Assembly: GCA_033819885.1 (NCBI GenBank)
Contig: JAQYUZ010000001.1
Coordinates: 310,001 to 374,000, forward strand
From: Microbotryomycetes sp. JL201
Lineage: Eukaryota; Basidiomycota; Microbotryomycetes
DNA length: 64,000 nt
Direction of reading: 5' to 3'
The notes under the pieces are model-generated. The model saw nothing but the letters and a program-made list of their open reading frames with translations, was not told the DNA's origin and ran no database searches. The position numbers and the translations under genes are program-made. Below are positions 46,510 through 58,220 of the stretch, one piece after another (the stretch's first letter is position 1; every line of letters starts with the position of its first letter).

Positions 46510-48635
46510 ATGCTCCGCTCGTGCGTCAAAACGGTTGGCTCACGGGCCCGCATCTCCGCGTCTACTCGTCTTTGCACTGAACGTACAGCGCGGTCTGCGG
46601 CTGCTGGTCTCGTCATGCGCAACAGCGCCGACATGACGGCTCGCCACCAGTCCTCGACCGCGGCGGCGCCAACATCTAATGGGCAACCTCTTTACCGTCT
46701 CGATGCGCCGTCTGAAGCCGAGGAGCGCGCCCAGTTTGCGGCCCAAGTCAAACAAGTCGACGACTGGTTCAAGTCGCCCAGGTTCAAGCGCACAAAGCGG
46801 CCCTATTCGGCAGAGCTCGTTGCAACCAAGCGAGGCACCCAAGTCGTGTCGCCCTTACACCCGACCAATGTGGCCGCGCAGAAGCTGTTTGCGCTGCTCG
46901 AGCGCGCCGCCTCCAATGGCCAGCCGCTGCATACGATGGGCGCGATAGACCCCGTACAGATGACACAGCAGGCGCTCCACTTGGACGTCTTGTACGTCAG
47001 CGGCTGGGCCTCGAGCTCGGTGCTGACGACCGGCAACAACGAAACCGGCCCAGACTTGGCCGACTATCCGTACACAACCGTACCAAACCAAGTACACAGG
47101 CTCAGGAAAGCACAAGAGTTGCACGATAGGAAGATGTGGGACGAGAGACGCAACGGCAACGGCCCATGGGTCGATTACCTCAGGCCCATCATTGCCGACG
47201 GAGACACCGGGTCAGTCGCCACGCGCCTTTGCATATCAGAACCGGCTAGTTCGTGTCGCTGACAGGTTGTTCTGACCTGCTCTTGTCATTTCCCACACAG
47301 TCACGGCGGTTTGTCGTCTGTCATGAAGCTTGCAAAGGCTTTCGGCGAAAGTGGCGTTGCAGCCGTCCACTTTGAGGATCAACTGCACGGCGGCAAGAAA
47401 TGTGGTCATCAGGCGGGAAAAGTGCTCGTTCCAATGTCCGAGCACGTCTCGAGATTGATCGCGGCCAGGATGCAGTGGGACATCATGGGTCTTGAAACGC
47501 TGTTGATTGCTCGAACAGACGCGGAGAGTGCCAAGCTCATCTCGAGCACCGCAGACGCGAGAGATCACGAATTTGTGCTTGGAGTCGAGACGCACAAAGG
47601 ACCGAGGTCGGGCTTGGCGGAAGAGATTGCTCGCGCCGAGCGAGACGGCAAGTCGGGCGCAGAAATCAACGACATTGAAGCCAAGTGGATGTCCGAGGTT
47701 CAGCTCGTCACATTCGACGAAGGTACGTTTGCATTTACGCCAATTGTCTCACAGTGTGACCGTTGATTTTCTGTGGCGCTCGAGCAGCTGTCAAACGCCA
47801 CCTCGAGCGCAAGCTTTCGGCGGCCGATGCGCAATCTCAGTTCGAGTCGTATAAGGCAAAGGTCAAGGATGCAAACTTGACCAACCGCGAGGCTCGTCTC
47901 GTTGCGAAAGAGGTTGTCGGAGAGGAAGTCGCATGGGACTGGGATTTGCCTCGCACGCGCGAAGGCTACTATCATTACCAGGGCGGTGTGCCGGTATGTG
48001 TACATCGAATTGGACGACAGTACACCCAGAGCTGATTTGCCGGTTACACAGGCGGCGCTCAAGCGCGTTTTGTCGTTCGCTGACCACGCCGACATGCTGT
48101 GGCTCGAGACGAAGAAACCTGACCTCAAGCAGGCGCAAGGATTCGCGTCCGACATTCGCGCTGTCCACCCTGGCAAGTGGCTCGTCTACAACTTGTCACC
48201 GTCGTTCAATTGGTCGGCGCACGGCTTCACCGATGAGACGCTCAAGTCGTTCATCTGGGACTTGGCCGAATCCGGTTTCTTGATTCAATTAATTTCACTC
48301 GCTGGATTGCACAGCACTGCCGTAACGACAGGTTCGTCCGCACGAGATATCGCTCGCTTCGTCGCTTTGTTTCTCACCCTGTGTGTTCCCTGTGCTGATG
48401 CTTTGCCAATTTTTGTCTGCGCACAGCTGAACTAGCTCAACGGTTCAAGACTGAAGGCATGAAAGCCTACGTGGAGCTGATTCAACAGAAAGAAAAGGAC
48501 ATCAAGTGTGATGTGTTGACGCATCAAAAATGGTCTGGAGCGAGCTACATCGACAGAGTTTTGAACGCTGTTTCGGCTGGAAGTAGTGCGACAGCTGCAT
48601 CCGGAGCCGATTCAACAGAAGGTAGTTTCCATTAG
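46510..48635 (+). CDS. mitochondrial isocitrate/2-methylisocitrate lyase
   Basis: Lyase that splits (2-methyl)isocitrate into succinate plus glyoxylate or pyruvate. The catalytic loop [13 protein letters not shown] is intact, with [12 protein letters not shown] before it and [13 protein letters not shown] after it. Other family blocks are [27 protein letters not shown] and [17 protein letters not shown] take the ATG at 46510: the first ~55 residues ([20 protein letters not shown], then RHQSSTAA) are Arg/Ser/Ala-rich with very few acids, like a mitochondrial presequence, and there is no C-terminal SKL-type peroxisome signal. By analogy with yeast Icl2 and fungal methylcitrate-cycle enzymes, 2-methylisocitrate lyase is more likely than glyoxylate-cycle isocitrate lyase. 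At least four introns. Confidence 0.88.
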
Positions 48636-48796
48636 AGGCTTGTAAGACTGTTTTGGCATTGGAATCTGTGACAATAATTGAGATGACAACATTTGGCAGG
48701 CGGGACAGCGAATGCGCAGAGGTAAAACAGATTGACACAGATCATCGTTTGCGCGGTGTCTTGAATTTCTGTATTCGTCCAAAGCCAGCCGACCAG

Positions 48797-50212
48797 TCAG
48801 CCCTGATGAGCAGAATGCAAAAGCATAGGGAAAAAAATTGAACTTGCCCATACACGCGCGCCAGTCACCGCTCCTTCCTCTCCTTCCGGGACTCTGCTCC
48901 TCTCTCGAGATTGATCTCCCAAGCTCCAATCGTTGACTTCTCCGCCAATCGTCTTGTTGTCTTTTTTGGGTTGAACCACTTGTTTGGCTCCTTTACCCAT
49001 CAGAGCCCTTTGCATCTCCAATTCTCTCATGGCCCTGCTCAAATCCCTCAACCTTTGTTGACGAGCTTCCAATTCTTGTTCCAGTTGTTGTCGATGCGTT
49101 TTGGATTCCTTCTCAATCTCTGATTCGAGTTGGGCGAGCTGAGCTTGACGTTCTTGTTCGAGGGCGAGTTGAGCTTGTGATGCCTTGCCTTTTCCTTTAC
49201 GAATTGAAGCAGCAGATTTGACGGTCGGAACCTTGGATGTTGAACGAGCTTGCTTGAGGATTTGAGCAGGGTCTGCTGATCGGACTGGAACAGGCCAAGG
49301 CGAGATGGTCAGTTGCGAACGGAAGTTTGGGGGCCGATTGAGACACTGACCTGCGTCGAGATCCGATGTAAAAACAATGTGCTTGCGTGTAGCAGGTGCT
49401 GAGGACGTCGACGCGACAGGTTCGTCAAAAGAATCCCACAAGTCGTCTTCTTCGTCCATCGTGTCGTCCTTTTGCTGATCCTTGTCTGCTGACGGATCAT
49501 CGATGAGCGAATTGAGCTGCTGTTGCAGTCTTCTGACACGCTACGGAGGATCATAAAGTCAGCTCGAGAGTTGCAATGGCTTCGGTGGCAAAAGCATTTG
49601 CATCTCATAAGGACAAGCGACGCACAGACTCCTCCATAGCTCGTTGTGTGCGAATGTAGCCTGCATCCTGCGTCTTGAGCACCTTGACGAGATCTGTCGG
49701 CAGCGCCTCGTTGCCTCTGCTTTGAACGTGAACGCCTTTCTGCTCGGCGCGCAAGCGATGTCAGTGCCAGTACGACAAGCCAAGCCTAGGACAAGAGCTT
49801 GCAATAGTTTTGGACTTTATCATGCCAAAGTAAAACTCGTCCTTATTGCGCATAGCAGCCTTTTCGCGCAGCTTTTGCAGCCTTGCCTCCTTCGAATGAA
49901 AATCTCTTGCGCGCTTGACATAGTCCTTGTGTTTCTCAAGTAGACCTAGCTTTTGTCTCTGTACGGGCTGTGCTCGCTCGCTATGGGTGTGAAAGGAGCA
50001 AAGCAAAAAGTCCGAAACGACGCAGAGGCCAGGGCCGGATCAGCCACTACAGTGCAAGGCTGGCGGGCGACAATACAGCAGCGAATGCTTACCGATGCTG
50101 CTTCTTTTGGATGTTGAGCTTGCTAGACGTCACTGCACGGTGAGCGAGGCACGGCGCGTTCGCTGTCAGCAATCATTGTCGCGCGCATGTGCCTACCTGC
50201 TCACTACTCACT
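48797..50212 (-). CDS. UTP11: U3 snoRNP-associated protein Utp11
   Basis: SSU-processome component in 18S rRNA maturation. Conserved order: KLNIQKKQHRERAQPVQ, RQKLGLLEKHKDYVKRARDF, KLREKAAMRNKDEFYFGMI, VQSRGNEALPTDLVKVLKTQ and DAGYIRTQRAMEE, then DEEDDLWDSF, KHIVFTSDL and a long coiled coil (QERQAQLAQLESEIEKES). The N-terminus MTSSKL requires the start codon to be split: the A is the last base before a GTGAGT donor (50212) and TG follows the acceptor (50132-50131), with the intron at 50133-50211. Unspliced, that codon would be GTG. The expected basic C-terminus of Utp11 is not recognisable in the final frame, so the 3' end may be mis-joined. At least four introns. Confidence 0.85.
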
Positions 50213-50352
50213 CTTGATACTTGCTGGTGCTTGTATGTACGCAAGTGCCCAAGCGACGGTCCACAGGTGCGGCCGAGTGGTAGGTCGCCGAAAGTCGACT
50301 TGCGCCGAGCGCCGAACCCAATTGATCTTTGACCTCTAACCACGGCATTAAC

Positions 50353-53053
50353 ATGGTCGGTCTATCACATTCGGACTAGCACGACTGCTGCATTTTGGAC
50401 ATGCTGACTCTAGCGCTGTGCAGCTCGTGCGCATCCGCAGTCGCGATGGCAACTTTCGGTTCGACATGCAGCCGACAGACGACTTTCAGGCGCTAGTCTC
50501 AAAGGTAAGTCGAGCGAGTCCGTGCTGTTTGTAGAATCCCCAGCGCTGTGCGGGGGAACTGGATGGCACACCGTGCTCACGACGGCGGCGATGCGGTCAT
50601 CGCTCGCGTTGCCCATGACCAGCAAAGAGAACGAGCTAGTGCCAGCTGCAACAGATCTTCTGGAACACCCAGTGCTCGGCGCATTCTTTGCGGCTCGCTG
50701 CCTCCCACGTTCTGTCGCTGATTGGCTCGTGCGCTGACGACACCTTGGTTGCTTGCGCTGTACCTCGGATGCAGATCCTGGAGACTTCTTCCGCGATAGA
50801 TGTCAACAATTTGGCATTGTCAAACGCTCCACGAGGAGGCGAAAATCTCGTGTCTGGCATCAGTGGCACGCTCGAGAGTCTTGGCATCAAGTCAGTGCTT
50901 ATGCCATGCCAGCTCGAAGACCGCCAGTGTCTGACATCTACGCTCGATCGCAGGCATGGTGATTTGCTGTTTGCATCATACACTCCCGTCGCAGAGCCAT
51001 CGGCAGCAGTAGCAGCAGCAGCAAACCCACCGCAAAACGGCGCCACCGAGTCGGCTGCCTCGTCATTTGTCGGCGAAGCCATCTCGAACAAGAAGAAAGA
51101 GGGCAAGCGACCGTGGGAAGCCGTGCAAGAGGACAAGGTAGACGAATACTGGGAGAAGCAAGATGGCAAAATCCCTCGTCCGAAGGGCAAGGATGGGTGC
51201 AGGTGCGGGCCAAAGTCGATGTGCGACTATTGCATGCCTCTCGAAGTAAGTCTAGTCTTTCGTCGTGCAAGCCTGCCTAAGCCTAACCGCTGACCCATTG
51301 TGCGCTCTAGCCTTTCGACGCCACGTACCAGTCGTCACACGGCATCAAGCACTTGTCCTATCACGCTCACTTACGCAAACTCAACGCATCTGCTCCCTTG
51401 TCCAGTCAGGCTGCCACTTGGATCCCTCCACTGTCCGAGCCATCCTACAAAGTCCAGGTTCCGTGCCCGTCCGGATCCCACCCGTCGTGGCCAGCCGGGA
51501 TCTGCACCAAATGCCAACCATCAGCGATTACCTTGACGCGCCAATCATATCGCATGGTCGATCATGTTGAATTCGCGCAGCCAACATTAATCGAAGGCTT
51601 GCTCTCGTTTTGGCGAAGCACTGGCACACAACGCTTCGGTTTCTTGCTCGGCCGATACGAGCCTTATCCTGACGTGCCGATGGGCATCAAGGCGGTCGTC
51701 GAGGCGATACACGAGTTGCCTCAAGAAGGACATGCCGATGGTGTCACAGTCGGTGTCCCTTGGGCCGACGAAGCGCGCGTCCGACGGCTTGCGACAACGT
51801 GCGGGCTTCAAATCGTGGGCATGATTTATACAGACCTCGTTGCAGATACCAGTGACGACACGAAGCGAGCACAGGGCAAGGTCATTCCGAAACGGCATGC
51901 CAACTCGTTCTTCTTGTCTTCGCTCGAGGTTGTGTTTTCGGCAACGTTGCAACGACAATATCCGTGCCCGTCACGGTTCTCAGACTCCGGAAAGTTCAGC
52001 TCACGGTTCGTGACATGCGTGGTCAGCGGGGACGTTGACGGCAATATTGGCGTCGAGGCGTACCAAGTCTCGGATCAGTCTATGAGCATGGTCGACGCAG
52101 ACATGATCGAGGCGAGCGTCGAACCAGGCACAATGCGAGTCAAAGAGGAAGACGCGACGAGGTACATTCCAGACGTGTTTTACCGCTACAAGAACAAGTA
52201 CAACATTGACGTCAAAGAGAGCGCGAAGCCATGCTTCCCCGTCGAGTACTTGCTCGTCAACGTCACGCACGGCTTTCCAAACTCACCAAACCCTTTATTC
52301 GTGTCTCCTCGTCCGTTTGCCATCGAGAACCGACCGGGACTGCAGGACCAGTCGATAGGCGCTATCGCCTCGTCGTTCAAACAAGCTTCAGGATCCCTCT
52401 CGCGCGAGATTCTCAGTGGAGCAGGTCAAGACCCGTCTAATGTAAAGGGAAAGGGCAAAGAGGACGACGCAACGGATCTGGCAAAGGTTGTTGCTTGGCT
52501 CAGCGACTGGCATTTGTTGGCGTACCTCGACGAGATGGGCATCTTTGATCCGGTCAGTTTTCTGTTACGAAAGCTTTGCTCGACCTCGAATTTGGCTGAG
52601 TCAATTCGTCTACAGACTGACCTTGCACTTATGGCTCGGATCGCCGTGAACAAAGATTTGTCGGACCTGCACGATCTGTTTAATTCTTCAAGCTGGCAGA
52701 CGTTCTTGACGATCATGGAAGAGCAAGGTGAGTCCGGCCACGGCCAGCCCTCTTGTACGTTCCACCAATCAGCTGACGGCGCGTGCACAGCCCCGGCAGT
52801 GCCTGCGCGCGATTATCCGAGCGCAAATGCTGGTTCGAACGGTGACCAACCGACTCATTTTGACGACGGGTTCGAGATTCCTCCGGACGTTGACGTTCCA
52901 CCAGAAGCTGTCGACGCAGACATGCGTCAAGGAGACGGTGCGGCTGAAGCAGCTGCTGCAGCGAGTGGAGAAATCGCTTGTCCTCATTGCACGTTCTTGA
53001 ACGATGCGGCGTTGACAGAGTGCAGCTTGTGTGGTTTGCCACTTAGACCTTGA
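50353..53053 (+). CDS. NPL4: Npl4, Cdc48/p97 ubiquitin-recruiting cofactor
   Basis: With Ufd1, Npl4 loads polyubiquitinated proteins onto Cdc48 for ER-associated and nuclear degradation. The first exon holds only the ATG (50353-50355); a 68-nt intron joins it to LVRIRSRDGNFRFDMQPTDDF, the ubiquitin-like domain. There is no in-frame ATG between the upstream stop and that block. Zinc-finger region: CRCGPKSMCDYCMPLEPFD, LSYHAHLRKLN and CPSGSHPSWPAGICTKCQPS. The MPN-like domain starts MVDHVEFAQPTLIEGLLSFW, with RFGFLLGRYEPYPDVPMGIK. The C-terminus is a Npl4 zinc finger (NZF), CPHCTFLNDAALTECSLCGLPL, present in animals but missing in budding yeast. A 63-nt in-frame intron (52728-52790) precedes it. 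Confidence 0.93.
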
Positions 53054-53228
53054 TTGTTGAGCAAAAGTAGAGTCATGCTTGAAAATCTGCTCAAGAAACA
53101 TGATACAGCAATGTTGCGTCTAGACAAGACTTTTCTCTACTGTGGAACTGCGCTCGGCGGTGGCGGCACAACCTGCTCGCCTGTTGGCGTCTGCGAGCAC
53201 AGTCAGAAATTCAGTCATTATTTCTTAA

Positions 53229-54566
53229 TCAGCGTGGTTGTCCGTCTGGAATGCAACTTACAACGTAGCACGAACTGATGCCTCCATCGACCTTGAAGTC
53301 TATTTTTTTGATCGCTCGCGTCAGATGGACTTTGCGTTACACATCAGGAGAGAGGGGGACTGACCTGTTCCAGTGATGAATGAAGAATCGTCGCTCGCGA
53401 GGAACAAAGCGGCCTTTGCTTGTTCGATAGCTTCTCCGAATCGACCCATCGGAATGTGAACCATGCGTCTTTCCTTTTTCTCTGGCGTATCGAGGAAGTT
53501 CATCAAGAGTGGAGTCTGGAGAGGTCCACTGTGTAACATGAAGACTCGACGTTCAGCACAGGTACAAGGTCGAGCTGTCGGCGATCGACTGACGGGCAGA
53601 GTGCATTAATCCGGATGCCTTCGCGAGCGTGAACCATGGCCAGTTCTCGGGTCATTGCGAGAACAGCTCCCTACGAAAACGTGTTACAATAGTCGTTCAT
53701 GATCAGTCAGCAGTCAGCTTACCTTTGACGCAGTGTCTGTGCGACTCACAGCAGTCAGCAAGCTTCAACGATCGCAATAAAGCAATGACGCTTACATGCA
53801 AGCTGTGGCGTGGCCGCTCCCATGATGGCGACAAAAGAGGCCGTATTGATGATACTCCCCTTGCTGCCACCCGGGTTCTTGCGCATCGCCTCGATGGCAT
53901 ACTTGCAGCCCCACCATACGCCTTTCAAGTTGATGTTCATCGTCAAGTCCCAGATCTTTTCCTCCGTATTGAGTGCATTGTCGTCCTCCGGGTGCATGAT
54001 GCCTGTAGAGATGCCAGCCGAACACCGAAAATGAAATCAGCCACCGATGACCGCGAGGCCGTAGAGAGTACGGACGCACCGGCGTTGTTGCTACATAACA
54101 CAGCGTGTCGCATATAGGAAATTCGTCAGAGCCCTGTACATCCGGCCGACAGTCGACCGACAAGCGCCTTGGACAAGGCTTACAAAACAACATCGAGTCT
54201 GCCGAAGGTGTCGACGGCCGTCTTGACCATTTGCTTGATGTCTGCTTCTTTTCCGACGTCGCAGCTGACGGCAATAGCCTTCTTAGAGCCTTGAAGCTTG
54301 CCGATGAGCTCGACGGTGCGGTCGGCCGCGTCCTTGCGAATGTCTGCGCAGACGACATGCGCGCCTTCTTGGGCAAATACGAGACTAGATTCGAGACCGA
54401 TGCCGTTGCCCGCTCCAGTGACGATGCACACCTTGTCGGCGAGGCGGAGGGTTGCGACCTGGACGCGTTATTTCAAGACATCAGAGTGAAGGGCGATCAA
54501 GTCAAGTCAGACGACTGAGCAGTATTGAGCGCCCATGAGCTTGTGCGCTGCTGCGTGACTGACCAT
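53229..54566 (-). CDS. short-chain dehydrogenase/reductase (classical SDR)
   Basis: NAD(P)-dependent oxidoreductase; the substrate is unknown. All classical motifs are there: TGAGNGIG (coenzyme loop), CDVGKEADI, NNAGIMHPEDD, the catalytic YTASK (restored across an intron near 53740-53800), INALCP and the C-terminal DGGISSCYV. Asp in CADIR after the second strand favours NAD over NADP. Segments GPLQTPLLMNF and MGRFGEAIEQAKAALFLASDD are typical of the 250-residue SDR fold. The start at 54564-54566 (MVSHAAAHKLMGAQYCS) is tentative; a later ATG in the same exon (54534-54536) is possible. About five introns. It is divergent from prephenate dehydratase. Confidence 0.85.
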
Positions 54567-54788
54567 GGTGAGTGAGTAGTGGAGAACGAAAGATGTGGGG
54601 GCGAGCCGAACGCGTTTCGAGCACCGGCCACGCGGCGAGCATACCTGACGCGACTGCCCGCACACTCCGAGCACAGACTGTACGATCGAGCGAAAGACGA
54701 GCCGAGCTGCTGCTTCTCGAACAGCCTCTGACCGGCACACAGGCCAAGGCCGCCTGAGTCAACCTGGCAGTTTCCTTCGTGCAGCACA

Positions 54789-55877
54789 ATGGAACCAGAC
54801 TCCAAGCGACTCAAACAAAACGGTCATAGCAAGGAGGCAGTCAAGGTCGCTTGCCTTGGCCCGCTCGGTACCTACTCACACCAGGTGAGGCTCGCTCAGC
54901 GCGCTGGTTCGCCGACTCGGATGCATGCTCATCGTTCACAACCTCTCACAGGCGACGACTGAATTCTTCGGAGACGATTCTGACTTGTCGACTTGTAACG
55001 AAATCGCAGGTCAGCTCATCGAGTCACAGCAGCAGCGCCTGCCGCCACTGCGCAGTGTCTGAGTGCGCTCCGATTGCGCGTTGCCTGCCACAGACGTGTT
55101 CAAGGCAGTTGAATCGAGAGCGGTCAGGTATGGCGTTGTGCCGATAGAAAACTCGTCGTTCGGACCCGTGCAGGAAACCATGGCGCGGCTGAGATCGACA
55201 CGCCTCAGTGTGCGCGGAATGACCAAACTCAAGATTGGCCACGCCTTGATGAGCAATACGCCTAGGGTCAAGAGACCCAGAAGTGCAGCACACGATGCAC
55301 ATGAAAGCCAAAAGAATAGCGTTGCGCCGGATCAGAGCCCGAACAGCTCGGTTCCGGTGCTAAGAATATACAGTCACGAGCAGGTCAGTCGGAGCTCCCG
55401 CCCGTGCTGGTGATCTCGCGATGCGTGCAAGCCTGAGCTCTGAGTGTGGCAAAAACCTGTGTTCAGGCTATCGGTCAGTGCAAGGGCTATCTCGCCCGAT
55501 ACTATGACGGAGCGCAAATCGTTAGCGTCACGTCGACGGCAAAGGCTGCTCTGCTCGCCAAAGACGACAATCAAGCGCTCGCCGTGTGCTCTCTCAAATG
55601 TGCACAGGTTTATCAATTGCACGTCATCGACACGGACATTCAGGATGCCGGTGCAGGTAAGTCGACGTCGACCCACCGTAAGCTGTCCGAAGCTCGGTCG
55701 CTGATTTTCTATGCGATCTCCTTTTTTTTTTTTGGTTTGGTTTTGGCGACCATTCAACCTCGGCTTGTGTATGCAACTCTTTGCTACAAAGATAACACAA
55801 CTCGATTCATTGTCTTGTCACAGCCCGGGGACGAGCTCGACAGTCGGTTCCCGTTATCCACAACGCTCCGAGATTGA
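54789..55877 (+). CDS. PHA2: prephenate dehydratase, ACT domain not visible
   Basis: Converts prephenate to phenylpyruvate in phenylalanine synthesis. Exon 1 (54789-54884) ends KVACLGPLGTYSHQ; exon 2 from 54952 gives ATTEFFGDDSDLSTCNEIA, then DVFKAVESRAVRYGVVPIENSSFG. After a Ser-rich insert come AIGQCKGYLARYYDG and the catalytic DNTTRFIVLS, so the catalytic lobes are complete. In the usual enzyme an ACT regulatory domain of ~80 residues follows. Here the frame ends 18 residues after the TRF motif (stop 55875-55877), and no ACT-like sequence (ESRP, GALxxxL) is seen in the next 190 bp before HEM13. A missed 3' exon cannot be excluded. Confidence 0.83.
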
Positions 55878-56066
55878 AGAGGTTGGGCTGCACGTCTGTC
55901 TGCTCGGCTTCATCGCGATCGACGAACGATTTGGAAATACATCATGATCGTCCACATTATCTACAAAGATCTGGAACACATCGCGAGGACAAAGCTCTGC
56001 GACCAGCTTTGGCAGTCCGTCTCAGTCCGAGGCGCGGCTGATCACGTTCCGTTTGCGAATATCGCT

Positions 56067-57262
56067 TTATGTCCATTCACGCGGCTGCTTGAGGACGTCG
56101 AGTAATTGTTTTTCCCGCGTGCCTTCCTCGGTTCCTAGCGGTGACATGTACTCCCATCGAGCGGTCAATGGCACTGCATATGCGAAGAGAGAATGATCAG
56201 ATGCTGATCAAAACCAGCAGAAGTATAAGACTTGCAACTCATGAGAATGGACTCTGTACGAGGTTCTTTCATCGCCAACCCGAATTTTGTCCTGAAACGT
56301 TGGACAATCGCTGTGAGTCAATACCGTCTCGAGACACAATGCGTCCTCAACGAGAGGACTTTGAAACAAACGCACCCTCTGTCCCACACCAAATTGAACT
56401 CTGCATACCTCCCTCTCCTTAATTGTTGCCACCTCTTTTCTTCTTCTGTGAACGCCGTGTCTTTGCGCTTGCTCACGATCGGATAGTAGGCCGGCAGAAA
56501 AGCGTTTGAAGCCTCTCTGACAAACCTGAACAAGTCTTCGGGTGACCTGTCGCTCAGGTCGTCGAAAAATATCCCGCCGATGCCTCGAGATTCTCCCCGA
56601 TGTTGGATATAAAAGTACTCGTCACACCACTTTTTGAAGCGAGGGTAGAATGCCGAGTCATGATTGTCGCACACGGTCTTGAACTTGCCGTGAAAGTGTT
56701 TGGCGTCATCTTCGTAAAGGTACGAGGGCGTCAAATCTGTCCCGCCGCCGAACCACCAAGCTTTTGGCGGACCGTTTGGATCGTTCGGGTCTTGAATCTC
56801 AAAGTATCGGTAATTGAAATGAATGGTTGGTGCGTGAGGGTTAACAGGGTGCACAACGAGCGAGCAACCGGCGACAAAGTACGGCAACTCAGACTTGCCG
56901 TCCCACCAATCGAACCGTTCCGCCCTCATCTGTCGCACGGCCGGCACAGATAGCGTCGACCTGATGACAGAAATGTTGCATCCTGCCTTTTCAAACACTT
57001 GGCCGTTTTGCATTACACGTGCGTCACCAAAACCTTTTGAAGCGTCGCGCAGGTGAAACGACGTTGTGAACTTTGCTTCCGGCTCGAGCGACTCGAGCGC
57101 TTCGCAGATGGAGGATTGCAGTGCCTTGATATGATGAATCATGCGCATTCGCATAGGCACCGACACGTCATCGAGGTCGATTGCTGGCTCGGTCTGCATC
57201 GCATTCCGTAGAGTCGTCAACGACGGTGGGTCAGAGTCAGTGCTCGTGTCGGGCGAAGACAT
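56067..57262 (-). CDS. HEM13: coproporphyrinogen III oxidase (aerobic)
   Basis: Oxygen-dependent decarboxylase making protoporphyrinogen IX in haem synthesis. Strong blocks: VFEKAGCNISVIRSTLS, VVHPVNPHAPTIHFNYRYFE, WWFGGGTDLTPSYLYEDDA, CDEYFYIQHRGESRGIGGIFFDD, LRRGRYAEFNLVWDRG and, after short introns, TKFGL, ESILM and LPLTARWEYMSP with the terminal LKQPREWT. The stop is at 56067-56069. The cytosolic-type start is the ATG at 57260-57262 (MSSPDTSTDSDPPSL). A splice acceptor lies just upstream (AAACAG before AAAGACATG), so a longer form with an upstream leader exon is possible. Confidence 0.92.
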
Positions 57263-57723
57263 GTCTTTCTGTTTTTGCTTCTTTGTTCAAAGAGCACGTT
57301 CGGCTTTTGGCGCAACGGCCGAACGTCTGGTAAAGAATCCAGGCTGCGGCGATTGCCAGCTCGATTCATGCCAAATCTGGCACGCAAAGCTCCAAATGAA
57401 TATGTGAAGCGCGCGTGCAAGGAGGCATGTGCGAGGCGCGCGCTGTAGACGCCTTGTGCTCGCCAAGCGCGGGTGCCAAATTTGGGCGGACGCGTGGACC
57501 GAGGCGGACGGCTTTAAACGCGCGCTCGAGAAGACGTGCACTCGCGCGTGCAGCAGAGCCCGGGAGGATCTTATCGTGCCGGTCTGGCTGCCGGCCGCAG
57601 CATTGATCGCCACGCAAATCTCGATCGGTGTTGTCGCGGAAAGCACTCACAGAAAACTTTGGCGTGTGGCTCGTGTCTGCTTGCAATGTTTGACACTGTA
57701 AGGGCTCGGCCGCCTGCACATCG

Positions 57724-58029
57724 TCAGCGAGATTGAATGTCAGCGAAGCTTTCGGCGTCCTTTCCTTGACATGACATTTCCCCGGAATAGACTGCATGAG
57801 AGAAGCAAGCGAGACTGACAGACCGGGAGAGCAAGACCGTTGCGGCTGCGACTGTTGCCGCGGCCGCTGCTGCCACCGACGCTGCCTGTCTGATTGTGGT
57901 CGAGGCTGTGCGCCGCGCGGCGCGATGCGCTGTTGTGAAGGATGCGGTGCGGCCGGGCATGGTTGCGAGCCGTGCCGCCGACGGGGATGCACGCGCGCGT
58001 GCGACAGATGAGGCCGTCGTGGAGAGCAT
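57724..58029 (-). other. candidate mitochondrial leader exon, possibly of HEM13
   Basis: A minus-strand frame with an ATG at 58027-58029 codes ~83 residues without a single Asp or Glu: MLSTTASSVARARASPSAAR, then RRTASTTIRQ and an Ala-rich helix (SVAAAAAATVAAATVLLS). This has the look of a mitochondrial presequence plus a membrane or Ala-rich stop-transfer segment, as in animal coproporphyrinogen oxidase leaders. Joining it to HEM13 needs an intron near 500 nt, long for this window. It could instead be a separate small gene or chance coding in GC-rich DNA. Confidence 0.3.
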
Positions 58030-58220
58030 CAGAGGTCGAACGAGGTGCGCCCTGATGCCAGGCGCTGCCGCGTGCATCTTCGCGCGAGCAGGCGAAGCCA
58101 AGCGAAGAAAGCCAAGGTCACGTGCCTTGCCGCCGTCGACCGTTTCCGGCTGTGCATGCAACGAGACCGCGTGCACGCCGCCACAATTTGCCGGAACGAG
58201 CGTCGCCTAGACCGTCACGC

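Noticed and set aside
50266-50330. tRNA-like A-box (GTGCGGCCGAGTGGT) between UTP11 and NPL4
   Set aside because: No matching B-box or T-stem follows and no acceptor stem can be paired; probably chance or a very decayed remnant.
57796-58011. Cys-rich 71-codon plus-strand frame
   Set aside because: It is the antisense of the Ala/Arg-rich minus-strand leader candidate (GCN codons read as GCN/TGC); Cys spacing fits no known family and no signal peptide is present.
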